Shown here piece after piece: positions 23,812 to 35,465 of a stretch of DNA of 64,000 nucleotides. A program made the position numbers and the translations under genes. Every line of letters begins with the position of its first letter. The stretch's first letter is position 1. The notes under the pieces are model-generated. The model was not told the origin of the DNA, did no database searches, and saw only the letters and a program-made list of their open reading frames with translations. The DNA is taken from the NCBI RefSeq assembly GCF_963678635.1, contig NC_087067.1, positions 40,756,379 through 40,820,378 on the forward strand, in the 5' to 3' direction. Source of the stretch: Symsagittifera roscoffensis. Its lineage: Eukaryota > Xenacoelomorpha > Acoela > Convolutidae.

Positions 23812-26800
23812 ATGGAATTATGGAATAAATTTTTAATTTCTGGCGCCGACTCGGACATTAACCGTCAGTTTGTTGACTGTAACATTCTGGATGCAATTGC
23901 CGAAAAATTTATCCAAAAAAAGTACGACAAGTTATCAAAGATTCTTGAAGAGATGCTCGCAGAGACGGATAAGTGGATCGTTTCTGATGTTCTTCGTCGG
24001 ATATCTGTGCGGGGACAATCAAAAAAAGCTACAATTTTAGCAGTAAGTAACTCTTCACAAATTTATCGTTTTCAGTCACCAAACATTCTTTACGTTGATT
24101 AATTCAACTTCAATTACGTTCAATTACGTTCATCTTTACGTTCAATTAAAATTCAACTTTCAATAAAATTTATATCCAATTGGGACAACACAACACTGTT
24201 TAGGCTCGCGTAATGCAACTCGTAATTCTTCGTGGTTCAAGAGAAATGCCTTGGACCAAGACTCGGAAGGAGCTAGTAAAATGTTTCTTCGGTCCAATGT
24301 TCATACCTGACGAAGTTGATCCTTATAAAGCGCTCAAAGCAACCGAAACTTCATTTTCATTTGAACAGTGCGGCACTCAATCAAACCTACCTCAAACATT
24401 GGAAGAGTCAAGACACGTTTCCAGGATAATGAAACGATCAAAATTTATGTCTATAACAGCTGACAACTCCCAACAACTATGGGGACAAGTGCTGAAACTG
24501 ATCCGACAAAAAAAAATTCAAATAAGCACATTTGTTAAATTGATTCGACAATCCGCATTCAGCCGTAAAAAGACGTATTCTGGGTATAGAAAGAATGACA
24601 CAAATGTCTTACGAGTTTTGGCGATGGAACTATTTTCTAAAAGAGGTTCAACGAAGGATTTTGAGTTTTGCTTGGGCATCGCTTGTAAAACTGGAAACGT
24701 AGAAGAAGTGATCAACATTATCCGGAATAGACTACACTTGATTGGCCTCGGACATAATTTAGTACCCTCAATGAGAAATGTCCAACGATCAACTGCAAGC
24801 CTTGTAAATCACTTTTTGGCCTTGTGCAAACCACAGAAGTCCTTCTCTGGATTCAGAACGGACTTGGTTGCATGTATACAACTAGCTGTTTTTCTATTGT
24901 TTAAAACAGAAAACATCAACAACGTTAAAGTCGATATTTGGGGTGACTGTTGTGAAATTGGTGGCACAGAAGTTACGAGAATGGCTTTTAGACTACTTTC
25001 TGAAAATATTAGCGCCCAATCTGCTACGAGCGTCTTCTGCTTCGCAGGTACTCCTTTTTCTAAAATCATTTTAAAATCATTTCTTCACAAGTTTTTTTCT
25101 CAACTTGAGACTAAAATGATTTTTTTAGCTTATCGAGGAAAAGACTCAAGGTTTGCGATGGAGTTGAACTTGGGACCGAGTGTTGTCGGATGTCAAGAGT
25201 CAGGGAGGTTATTCCACCAAACAAAAATTTGGGAGCAAAATTGACGTACAGTGGAGATACCCGGTTTCTCCATCGACTGATACTGGGCTCCGGAAACGAC
25301 CTGTCTACAGATTACCCTTCTAAGATGGCACTTTATGTAGAAGACGAACGTTTTCTACCTTCCCTTTGCGACAAAATAACTGGTCGAAGAACGGATGTAA
25401 AGATTCCATTTCGCACGAATATTCCTGAAACTTCTCTAGTTTTCCTTAATGACGTGAGATGCATTTGCCCAGATGCCACGCACATGCTCACTCGATGCGT
25501 TGAAAGTGACCTGAGAAAAATGGCTCAAAAAATTATCAACGACAAAAGTCCGTTCGAAATGGAGTTTCTTGACCGCTTTGAACAGAATCTGTCAAGTCGT
25601 GATGCCAAGAGACCCGTCTTCCAATTTACAAGAACTGCGAAAAATGCGCAACAAGTTGGAACTGTTGGAGCGGTATCGTTATCTGGAAGTGGTGCCTTAA
25701 CTGTTATCGCGGACAAAGAGGAGTTGAAGGTATGCTAAATCATTTTAACATTTTAATGTATCCTCATAATTTCATCAAATGTTACAATTTAGGATGCCAA
25801 GTTTGGAACAATAACCGACCTATATGATGGAGTGTGGTGCAATGAAATAGTTAGCAGTACCTCAGATAAAACCGTCGCAAATTCCATTGATGTCCTCAAA
25901 GTATTGCATCCAAATTTGTTCACGAAAGAGGACCCTAAAGCGAAAGGAAAACTTTCTATAACGACTCTGGATGCAAGCGAACTTTTGAGAAAAAGCTTGA
26001 ACCGTTGTAGTACTATCTTGAGAAGTTCTAAGGAGTGTTTTAACGTAATTGATTTCAATTTTTGGGCGGAAACTTACTATCAAACTTCTTTACTATTATT
26101 CGCAGAACACGGACTGACGCCATACAAACTCAAGCTGGCGACTATTCCGCAAATTGTTGAAGGACATTTCGTGGTGTCCCCGTGGAACCACATTTGCGAA
26201 GGTCTAGAAAAATCTAACCATCACGCCAGCAAAGATTTTCATACAAGAACAATGCGTGGAGGCGGAAAAATGTGTAATCATGATCCACTTTTTCTTGAAA
26301 GTTTTTTCTCTTTTTGCAAGCTCCTTCAACGTACTAAAGCAGAAAAAGAAGTGCCTGACGTTTTAGCGAATCTTACGAGTGTTTTCAACGTGTCATTAGG
26401 ACAAACTTATCTGGAAATATGCATCGACGCAGTACCGAATCCTCGTATTGCTGTCGGAGAAGTGCGTGCGAAGAATAAGATGTTAACTGGGATGAGATTT
26501 TACGTACTGGGCTCGTTTGCTGGAACCCCTGCAGTTGATGGAGGAAACAGACACGTGCCTCGTCTAACAGCCCAAATTATGATGGAAAAGTGGATCAAGG
26601 AACATGGGGGTTCTGTTTACCGAAAAGACACAGCAGAGACTCTCTTATATTCACACTCCAAAACCCCGCATTGTTACATAGTTTTGAGGGACGAAACCGA
26701 TCTTTCAATTGGAACTATGACAACGGAAGAAGTTGATGAATTCTACACGACGCTTAGAAAGGGCCAAACAAAAAAGAAAAAGATTCAAAGTGAAAGTGGA

Positions 26801-27133
26801 ACTTCTGATTGTAACAGTGAAAATGGAGAGCGAGGAAACTCGAAAGGAATACGAAAAAAATCACAGGCAGCTTTAATTTGTGAGCTTTTTGCTGGAGGCG
26901 ATTTTCAGTTCCTCAAAGCTCAATTTATTTTTGATACAATCAAATCTGATTGTGTTCTTGATCCTGAAAACTATATTTTACAGCCAGGATCAAGTTTCAG
27001 AAAGATAAACGTCAATGATGTCCGCCCATTGTTAATGGATCAATGTGGAGGCAAAAAAACTGAAGAAAATGTTTCGGCCATTAGTTCACTGCGAAAATTT
27101 AGAAAATCCAAATGCGAAGAATCCGCTTTATAA
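23812..27133 (+). CDS. putative DDE-type transposase with C-terminal BRCT-like region
   Basis: Four exons with GT-AG junctions and consistent phases: 23812-24042, 24204-25047, 25129-25729 and 25793-27133, about 1005 codons. ATG 23812 is used because the frame just upstream starts at TTG. Candidate catalytic residues of an RNase H-like fold are an Asp in VDIWGDCCEIGGTEVTR (about residue 324), an Asp in TYSGDT.FLHRLILG (about 401) and a Glu in CEGLEKSNHHASKDF (about 694). Residues about 789-955 look like a BRCT domain: MRFYVLGSF near its start, an EKWIKEHGGSV segment, and FLKAQFIFDTIKSDCVLDPENYIL-like spacing. Near 25240, exon 3 slips by one base in an A-run, so this copy may not make full-length protein. 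The superfamily is not recognised with confidence; assignment as transposase rests on position, size and the D-D-E-like pattern. Confidence 0.65.
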
Positions 27134-28023
27134 CTTTTTCATTTGTCTTTCAATTTTGTTATTATCTTAATTTCCACTAAAACTGTTTTCAAAAGTTGAC
27201 AGTGACGTGCAATTTAGTTTTGTCCTTCCTAGTTTTGTCCATCAATAAAGATTAATTACATCATATACATATTAATATATATCATACTATGATAGTATAA
27301 TAGTTATAGTATCAATATTAGTATATATTAGTAATATTAGTATAATATTATAGTATAATAGTATTCATATTAATCATATAATATATTGTATACTCAGTCC
27401 AGTCTACAGTGGACTTAAAGTCCATGTAAGTTACTTCAAGTATGATATATATATATATATATAAATTATATATATATATAAGTTTATGTAATTGCTACAT
27501 GATGTACTAGTAATACAGTGCTACTAGTTGGTAACTGTTAAAAAGGCTTTGTCCCGGATTCCGGGCCAGAAAATAATTCAGTCCTCGGATTTCGGCACAC
27601 AATTTTTTTGAGATTACACAAAATAAATTATTGCAAAAAAAGGCCTATATCAAAATCAGTAGTTTACAGTAATTTAGCACACTTGTCCAATGCTTTCTCT
27701 GTTACCATAGCAATAAATCCGTTTCTCTGAGAAAGTTTCTCTGAAACACGTGGCAGTGCATTGTTATTCACACACACCGTGCAGCGCAGTCGTTTAATTA
27801 GTCACATGAGCTTTCTGCAGGAGAAACGGCAGGAATAGTATATAACTTTCTCGTGTCTTTTTTCGTAACTTTCTTGTCGGCGAAAAGTTATTGATATCAT
27901 TGTTTCAATTATTTTTCATTTATTCGTTTATCGCAGCGAAGATTATAATCCACCTTCAAACTTTCAAAGTTGAATTTAAATTCAACAAATGTTACAAGTT
28001 AAATTTCTTATTTTCAGTAAGAA
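27134..28023. other. spacer between transposase and JmjC genes
   Basis: Very AT-rich, with TA microsatellites (27260-27490). A CCCGGATTCCGGG motif near 27552 and GATTTCGGCACAC near 27585 match words from the transposon ends. The JmjC gene promoter probably lies here. Confidence 0.5.
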
Positions 28024-31000
28024 ATGCCAAATCGTCAGAGAAGAGAAACTGACAAAACTTGCAATGGTAAGTAATTATAATAATTAAGTGTAAATTAGAA
28101 TGGTTAAACCATCATGATGATACATGAACTTCAGTTGAACTACAGTTATGATTGGTCTTAAACAAAATACACTTTGTGTTTTTGAGTGAATTTAAAGTTT
28201 ATTTGATTGATTTTTTGATTGACAAAAACCTCTAGATTGCATTATAAAGAAAAATAAATTATATAAATACTGAAATATTGACCGTCAAGTGTGACAATCA
28301 TTGTCATGATACGGCCCGTATAACCGGGTTATACTAAATTACTGAAACCATTTCGTGACCGTCACGAATCATTCGTGACTGAATTCGTAATTCACGAATT
28401 CGTGACGAATCACTGAAATCAACCATATTAGAACAACCGATATTTACAGGAAAATGGCAAGCATGTAACCTGGTAATCAACAAAACTTTTATTGGTTTTT
28501 CCAGAAGCCAGTACTGTAATTAAATTACATCATGTTATTAATCAATAATCATTCACATATTAGAATTTTGCTTCCATCATCCCATGATATATCAGTGATA
28601 AACTATAACTTTTTTAAAATGTTGTAAAGTCTTTCACTCTACCGGCACGCTCAACCGCCACAGAAGACTAAACGTTTGCCGAGCTAAGCAGGTCAAACGG
28701 GAGAGCATGCTCCGATGTATGTTTTGCGGTGTGCCCGAATCTTCTTGGTTCGCGGACATCTATGCAGTTGCTGAACATGCATTGAGTCCTTACTGCTGGA
28801 ACAAAATCAGGAGCAATCGTGTACGTGGATTCGAAGCAAATTTTCTGGCGCCAACACCAACAAACTTTGATGCAGTCGTGAGAACATGGAAAGGCTGCAA
28901 AAAAGCGTTTTCCCTGGCTTATAGACGTCGAAGCAAGCAGTTTGAAGACGAAGAGTTTCGGTTTGGTAAGGTTTTGTTAGCCCTCAGGCCCTGGGTTGCT
29001 TTTGGCCAACTGAAAAAAATAATTTTGCAATAAAAAATAACTGTTATTTTAGTGACTGAAATAAAATAAAATAATAAAATAATCAATTGCAACTTGAATG
29101 TTGAACATGATTTTCAACCAATTTTTTTTGTTATGTAAGATTTTGGACTCCAAACTTCGGAAGTCATAGTCAATATAGACAAGTTGTGTTTAGACATGGA
29201 CGCAGTTGACTCCCAGGTGTTTTATTTGCCCAGTCAACTTCAACAAGCCAAAAAAAAATCAACGAGTTCTCCACTGGCAGGAACAGCACAAATGTTGCCA
29301 ACAACATCCTGTTCAGTGAACCAAGAAAATGCTGAACTTCCACTGAAAGAGGAAGAAGAACCTTCAACGAGTTCTCCACAGGCAGGAACAGCACAAATGT
29401 TGCCAACAACATCCTGTTCAGTGAACCAAGAAAATGCTGAACTTCCACTGGAAGAGGAAGAAGAACCTTCAACGAGTTCTACGAAAAGTCCGGAAACTGC
29501 ACAGGAAAAGCTTCCTCTTGAAGAGGAAGAGCTGTTTGAAACAGCTGAAGTTGACTCTGAAGTTGGGGATGTCTTTAAGTTCAACTTGAATCTTCTTGAT
29601 ACAGAAGAACAGCAAAATTCAACTGCAAACAAGGTAACATTGCTAATCATTAATCTCGAAAAATTCACAAATTTTTTCGAGCTTTTGAGAACGATAAAAA
29701 AATTGTAGGCCTGTGAACTGTGAAAAAACGAACTCCATTCTTCATTCAAGAAAAATTATTCTCACTAAACGTGCCAAAATCCAGTACTTTTGAACAAATT
29801 TTGTCGAGCTTTTGCGAACGATAAAAAAGTTGTAGGCATTGGCCTGTGATAAAAATTGGCAATGTTTTGTCATTTGACACTGGATTCCGGGCCTCATGGC
29901 TAAAGGTTTGAACATGAATTCCGAGATGAATTCCTTGCCTAGTTGACAGCATTCGAAAGTGCCATGGATTCCGGAGAGATATTCATTAGGCCCGGAATCC
30001 ATGGCACTTTCGAATGCTGTCAACTATGCAAAAAATTGATCTCGGAATTCATGTTCAAACCTTTAGCCATAAGGCCCAGAATTCAGTGTCAAATGACAAA
30101 ACATTGCTAATTTTTATCACAGGCCAATGCCTACAACTTTTTTATCGTTCTCAAAAGCTCGAAAAAATTTGTTCAAAAGTACTACTTTTGTTGTAGTACA
30201 TCCTGTAGTACAAGATTTTGGCACGTTTAGTGAAAATAATCATTATTTATGATAGAAATAGAAATATGATATTTCTTGAATGAAGAATGGAGTTAATTTT
30301 TTTAAAAGAAGTCACAACGCTGGTTCTTTGGGTTTTTTCAAATGGGTTTGACTCACCCGGACAAACTACCCACTTACTTCCTTTTTTCAGCAAGCAAAAC
30401 AGACTAGAGTGGATTCTAAGGCCGCTTCCATCTGGCCTTCTGTAAAGATAGTCTTGCCGAGAGACTCACGCATATTGCATTTGAGGCAACTGGAGAGCTT
30501 CACGACTATCCAAGATTTACGAAGAGTGTTATCCTGCGTGAGTTTTTTCGTAAAAAATGAAAACTGTTTCACAGAGAAAAAAATTATGTTCACAGGTAAA
30601 AATCGCGAAATCGTTGGTAAGGACAGTTGAAGCGCGACATATCGAAAGTGCCCTTCAGGAAGCAGAGTTTTTGAACTCAGAATATGCTGTTTTTGTTCCT
30701 GACGCCTTTCGATTCAACGGCTTCACGTCAAAAGTGTCACAATCAGTCCTCGACAACCCAAACGTCGTGAAGCTTCTATTGGAAGGTTACAAAAAACCAT
30801 TAACCCTCCGCTCGTACGACTCGAATTTCAGGGTTAGTACTACAAACGCTTTAGTACGCTTTCTTTTCAAAAGATTTGCCAACAAAGGTTGGCAGTATAA
30901 AATTTTTATCATGACCGTCATTCATTCATTCACTGAAAGTTGAGGTTGAAATGTCTCTGGATGATTTTCCGAAATTTTTTCAATTCAATTTCTAATTTCT

Positions 31001-32371
31001 TACTAAGTTATAGTATTGAACCATTCCAGGAACAAACAAGGATAATTGATGGAAAAGAGGTGGATCAGTTGTTCAGAAAAACACCTCCCATGTTTTACAA
31101 CATTATTGACGCTGATGCCGCACATCAAAAAATCACAAAATTTAACCAACCGTCATTCCTATCGAGTACCTCGCTGGGACACATTCATTCAAAAAGTTTG
31201 CCCGCAGCATGTCGGCCCAATAAAGAGTCCAACTTTCTTCTCATTTCTCAAGATGGCGCTGTGACAATGTTCCACCAAGATTTTTCCAGCACATCAGTCC
31301 TCTATATTCTACTGAAAGGATGTAAGACGTTCTTCTTGATAGCCCCGACGAGCATCAACCAGGATCTCTTCAACCAGTTCCTGCAGCAGTCCCGAAGGAA
31401 ATTTTTCTTCGGTTCCCATGAAGGCTTGAATATGGGAGGGTGCCAAGCTATCACGCTGAAAGCGCGACAAGGTTTAATCATGCCAGCGAATATGATTCAT
31501 ATGGTGGAGACGACAGGCGTTTCTGTCGCCTATGGAGTTAACTTCATTTTCAAGAATCATCTTCGTCTGGCCGCTGATACCTTCAAGACAGAACGCGTTC
31601 AGAAAACAAAGTTCACTGAATGCTACCCTTCTTTCTCGTTCCTTGCGCTTACTCATATTGTGTCTCGAGTACAGTGAGTCGTTTAACATCTTTGAAAGTT
31701 TAACATCATGTTAAAGAGTCAACTGTGAAAATCAGTGGTTGAAGTTTATAATAATGTAACCTCAAAATCAATAACTGGAATAATATGACAAAATCTATTT
31801 TTTTTGAAATTTTTGAATTTGTTTACAGAGATGGATCCGACGCAAATGTCGATGAGCTCGCGGCAATTTTTGACGTGTTTCAAATTCTGAAAAAACACGA
31901 CTCATCATTTGCACAACATGTTTCCCTAGTAAAAGACAACGTACGTACAAATTATGCTCAAGTTGAAATATTGAATATTTTTCACACAATTTTATTCATA
32001 ACGTTTTGGTAAAACTTCTCTGAGTTTATGACAAAATTAATTTAATATTACTCAGTAATATTACTCATCAAGGCTTGATGTAACTTACATATATATTCAA
32101 TGTATATCAAATATATATCAATATATACTATATATAGTATTCTATATTTATAGTATAAAGTTGAATATATTTTTTGATGTCATCCAGTATTGTTTTCCAG
32201 GATAAATTACTTGCAACTGGAAACTCTTCGAACCTGGGTAACAACTTCTCTAAAGTTGAACTTTTGGAAAAGCGAATCGAACTCATGATGATGCTGAGGC
32301 AACATGATTGTGTCCTAGTCAGTCCAGCCCCAAGTCCAAACAAAAAGTTAAAGGCAAATCCTTCAACCTGA
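28024..32371 (+). CDS. JmjC-domain protein (KDM2/7-like), carried by the transposon
   Basis: Eight exons whose phases all agree: 28024-28066, 28630-28965, 29140-29633, 30391-30537, 30596-30832, 31030-31673, 31829-31940 and 32201-32371. They give a 727-residue protein with no frame break. The N-terminal part has a Cys/His cluster (STGTLNRHRRLNVC, then CMFC), possibly zinc-binding. Exon 3 carries a 105-bp tandem repeat (TSSP.AGTAQMLPTTSC units). Exon 6 is a JmjC domain most like KDM2/PHF8: FYNIID, then TMFHQDFSSTSVLYILLKGCKTFFLI. The Fe(II) ligands H501, D503 and H576 (IHMVE) and the 2-oxoglutarate-type Thr and Lys (about K518) are present. JmjC enzymes of this group are Fe(II)/2-oxoglutarate histone-lysine demethylases acting in the nucleus. 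No PHD, CXXC or F-box is visible. Activity and substrate are inference. Confidence 0.85.
29728..30297. repeat. large foldback element in intron 3 of the JmjC gene
   Basis: Arms of roughly 250-300 bp (29728-29980 and 29991-30297) are inverted copies. The outer ends are ACTCCATTCTTCATTCAAG and its complement, and the centre is CCATGGATTCCGG / CCGGAATCCATGG. The arms share a sequence block with the two tandem units at 33375-33860 in another intron of the same transposon, so this is a repeat family living inside the element. Confidence 0.85.
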
Positions 32372-32897
32372 CAGCCGTTTATGCCAACCACTGTATATTG
32401 CTCCAAAAAATCTTCTGCTCTCTAGCGACCGCATTTAACGTAATATTTTTCTCTCGATTATTCGAACATGAAACAATAACATTCGATGTGGAGTCCACTT
32501 TCTTCCAAATTCTGTGTAAATACGCCTTTTCAACTCCTTCGCGGCGCGCAGTTATCACTGTGAGTGACCGTCAAAGTGACTTTATGATGATAATTTATAA
32601 CTTACGTCATTGAATGACGTTATGATGATGATTACGATTATTCTGTAATTTTTTTTCAGTACTGCTTGTACTGACACTGTCAAAAAAACATAGCTTAAAG
32701 CTCTTACTATGATCCTCATGAGAAACATTTCCAATTGAAGTGTTTGCAAACAATTTGTTTTCTTTTCATTTAATAGAGAGAAAAAATTGATTGCCAATTT
32801 TCGGATTTGAAAAAAGTTACATTGTCAAGGTTTGAAGTTTATGAAATTTTAATTGATCACATTCACGCGAAAACACTGAAACTTTGAACTAGTTGAA
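32372..32897. other. convergent 3' region between the JmjC and minus-strand genes
   Basis: No recognisable protein. The plus-strand JmjC gene ends at 32371 and the minus-strand gene ends at 32898, so this is shared terminator space. A frame at 32308-32613 overlaps the JmjC tail in another frame and is treated as a shadow. Confidence 0.45.
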
Positions 32898-35020
32898 CTA
32901 ATAAAAATAATGGGGTTTTGACTGTTCTAAGTTGTGTGAAAAAAGAGTCCGGTAGTCTTCTTCACTTGCGTAGTGGCCTGTGCACGTTTGAACGTTGCAT
33001 CGTAAGTTGAAACTTGTGAATTCACGGTGTTCTGTAATCCTTAAATACTTTATAAGTGTATCATGACCATTGTCTTTTTGTGCGGCCAATACATCCCACC
33101 TGCTACCCAACACAGAATCCCAAGATTTGTGGCAGCCTCGAATTCCTTCGGATATTGCTGCACTAAACTTGACCACTTCATTTTGGGATTCTGTCGAAAA
33201 ACCCATTATTTGTCTTGTTAGTTTGGTCACGGGTCCAAGATTGAAAGTGATGGAGTTTTTGTCCCTAGCCAGTCCAACAGCACGTTTCAAGGCAGAAAAC
33301 ACCGCAAACGATAAATTGATTGGATGTTCAATTGCATTGAAGTCACACGTTTCATGCTGAAATGTTACAAAATTAGTCACGTGCCAAAATCCTGTACTTT
33401 TGAATAAAAGTATTTGAGTTTTTGAAAACGATAAAAATTGTAGGCATTAGCCTGTGTTTTCACATGCCAAAATCCTGTACTTTTGAACAAAAGTATTTCA
33501 GTTTTTGAAAACGATAAAAAAAATTGTAGGCATTAGCCTGTGATAAAAATTGGCAATGTTTTGTCATTTGACACTGGATTCCGGGCCTTATGGCTAAAGG
33601 TTTGAACATGAATTCCTAGTTCGATTCTCAGTCGTAAGCATTGTAAAATTCCATGGAATCCGGGAGGTAACAAATTCGGAATGTTTCAAAAGAAAATTGT
33701 AGGCCTTAGCCTGTGATAAAAATTGGCAATGTTTTGTCATTTGACACTGGATTCCGGGCCTTATGGCTAAAGGTTTGAACATGAATTCCTAGTTTTATTT
33801 CTCAGTCGTAAGCATTGTTAAATTTCATGGAATCGGGGACAATAAAAATTCGGAATGTTTCATTAAAAAAACTTTACCTTGAGGTAGTCTTCACAAGCTA
33901 GCTGAACCAAGAGTGCAGGCATCCTTATAGAAATGTCCTCGTTATTTATGCATGTCAACTGTGCAAAGGCCTTTTTTGTCCTTCCTTCAAACTCCAAGCT
34001 GTCTACCATTTTCCCCTCCATAGAAAGCAGTTGATCCAACCTGAGAAACAAAGAATTGAATTTTTATATAAAATATTTTGATCGGGCGCTGAGACATATA
34101 TTCCTAAGTTTATGACATCTGAAAAAATCGCGGCACACACTTCCCATGCTTGTAATTATTTTGTTAACAAACCTTGAGGACACCGTTGGAACAAGGGACA
34201 AAGGTCAAAGGCACTATGTCTTCTGTGGCTTCGAGAAGTGTCAGCATGTCAATTTCTTTTTCGTCTTTTTTAGCTCTTTTTGTAGGATTACGTTGATGAT
34301 CCTGAACCTCACATGGCTCCAAAACTGAAGTAGCCGTGTCACAAAAAGATGTCTGAAACAATTCACGATTTCAAACAGATTATGAATGAAGTTAAAATAT
34401 GTTTTTCAATTTCAGCTATTCAAAAAAACTTCTTTTGAAGTTGAACTTCTTTCCGAGTGATGTTTTGAAAGATGTTTTTCAAAGCGAATAAGTACCTCAG
34501 ATGTAAGCGTATCTTCAAAGAGCCCTCGATTTCGAAGTTGATTGTATTTTACAACCAATATGTTAGCCTCTGGTTCTTCTCGGGGGTTTTCATCGTGCTC
34601 CGAGTCCAAAATTCTCAATGTACTTTCCCGTTTGAAAGGATCGTTGTACAGTACAACCCTTGTCACCAGAATGCATTTGTCAACGCAATCTGTTTAACAA
34701 GCAGCACAGAAAAAAACATCTGTATTGCGAGTTAAGCGTCTTGGGTTGAACAGAAGTGGATCTTTTTTGTTTCTTCTTTTAGCCCTATCTGGCTCTTCAA
34801 CAACTTTGATTGTCTTTCTTATTTTCCAATGTTTCATCCTCCGATTGTCGCGAAGGTCTTCTGGAATTGTTATCTGTACGGGTGGACCCTTCCATTCAGT
34901 CCATTTGACACTCACACCCCAGTTACTAATGAAACCCAGTATTCTAGCGGCTTCCCAAATGTACGTCACTTCATCAAGAACTTGCACTTCTTCTTTTTCC
35001 TTGAACAATGATGGAAGCAT
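32898..35020 (-). CDS. transposon gene of unknown function, multi-exon
   Basis: I do not recognise this protein. Minus-strand exons from ATG 35020: 34718-35020; about 34496-34689; 34173-34352; about 33867-34036; 32898-33356 (stop). Exon 3 joins exon 2 in phase and exon 5 joins exon 4 in phase. The exon 1/2 junction (apparent intron only 28 bases) and the exon 3/4 junction are off by one base, so either small indels exist or the true splice sites differ. Exon 1 has a Trp-rich stretch (YIWEAARILGF, KWTEWKGPPVQ) followed by basic residues. Exon 3 has a nuclear-localisation-like TKRAKKDEKE. The last exon is helical with several cysteines (CNVQTCTGHY). It is transcribed divergently from the SET gene across a palindrome. 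A nuclear role such as DNA binding or a second transposition protein is only a guess. Confidence 0.6.
33375..33860. repeat. two tandem units of the transposon's internal repeat
   Basis: In intron 4 of the minus-strand gene, blocks sharing AAAAATTGGCAATGTTTTG, TCATTTGACACTGGATTCC and GGCTAAAGGTTTGAACATG occur twice (about 33535-33620 and 33715-33800). A shorter preceding unit with AAAATCCTGTACTTTTGAA occurs at 33388 and 33470. The same block forms the arms of the foldback at 29728-30297. Confidence 0.8.
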
Positions 35021-35160
35021 CTTGTAGGAGCGATTTTATCTAAATGAATAATATTTAGTACAATCATTTTACTCATGATGAGTAATTGTCATGATGAGTA
35101 TATTTTTTAACAACCAATTTAAACCTTTATGTTTAACCGCATAAAACGACTATTGAAACG

Positions 35161-35356
35161 ATAATTGAAGTTCAATTGGTGTTCAATTGGTACTCAAATT
35201 GGTTGTGATAATATGCCATATTATACTATATTATATTATTGCAGTAATTCAGCAATTAAGAGTCAATTATACACTGTATAATATAATATAGTATAATATG
35301 GCATATTATCACAACCAATTTGAGTACCAATTGAACACCAATTGAACTTCAATTAT
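35161..35356. promoter_or_regulatory. long palindrome in a divergent promoter
   Basis: Arms 35161-35241 and 35276-35356 (about 81 bp) are almost perfect inverted copies, for example TTGAAGTTCAATTGGTGTTC and its complement, around a 34-bp AT-rich loop. The palindrome sits between the start of the minus-strand gene (35020) and the first supported coding sequence of the SET gene (about 35466-35493). It could be a shared symmetrical promoter, a cruciform, or a small foldback insertion. Confidence 0.8.
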
Positions 35357-35465
35357 TGAAAAATACTATTATTAGTAAGTTGTTAGTAACACCCTCCGAG
35401 GGTGATTCATTCGATTCTGCAATCCTTTCTAGTCACTTATCATTTCATTGCAAGTTTCGTTAACC

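Noticed and set aside
27260-27490. TA-rich array as a CRISPR-like or origin repeat
   Set aside because: Simple TA microsatellite without spacers or unit structure; eukaryotic context.
34690-34717. 28-base intron in the minus-strand transposon gene
   Set aside because: Too short compared with the other introns here (63 bases and up), and it leaves the phase wrong; left as an unresolved junction.
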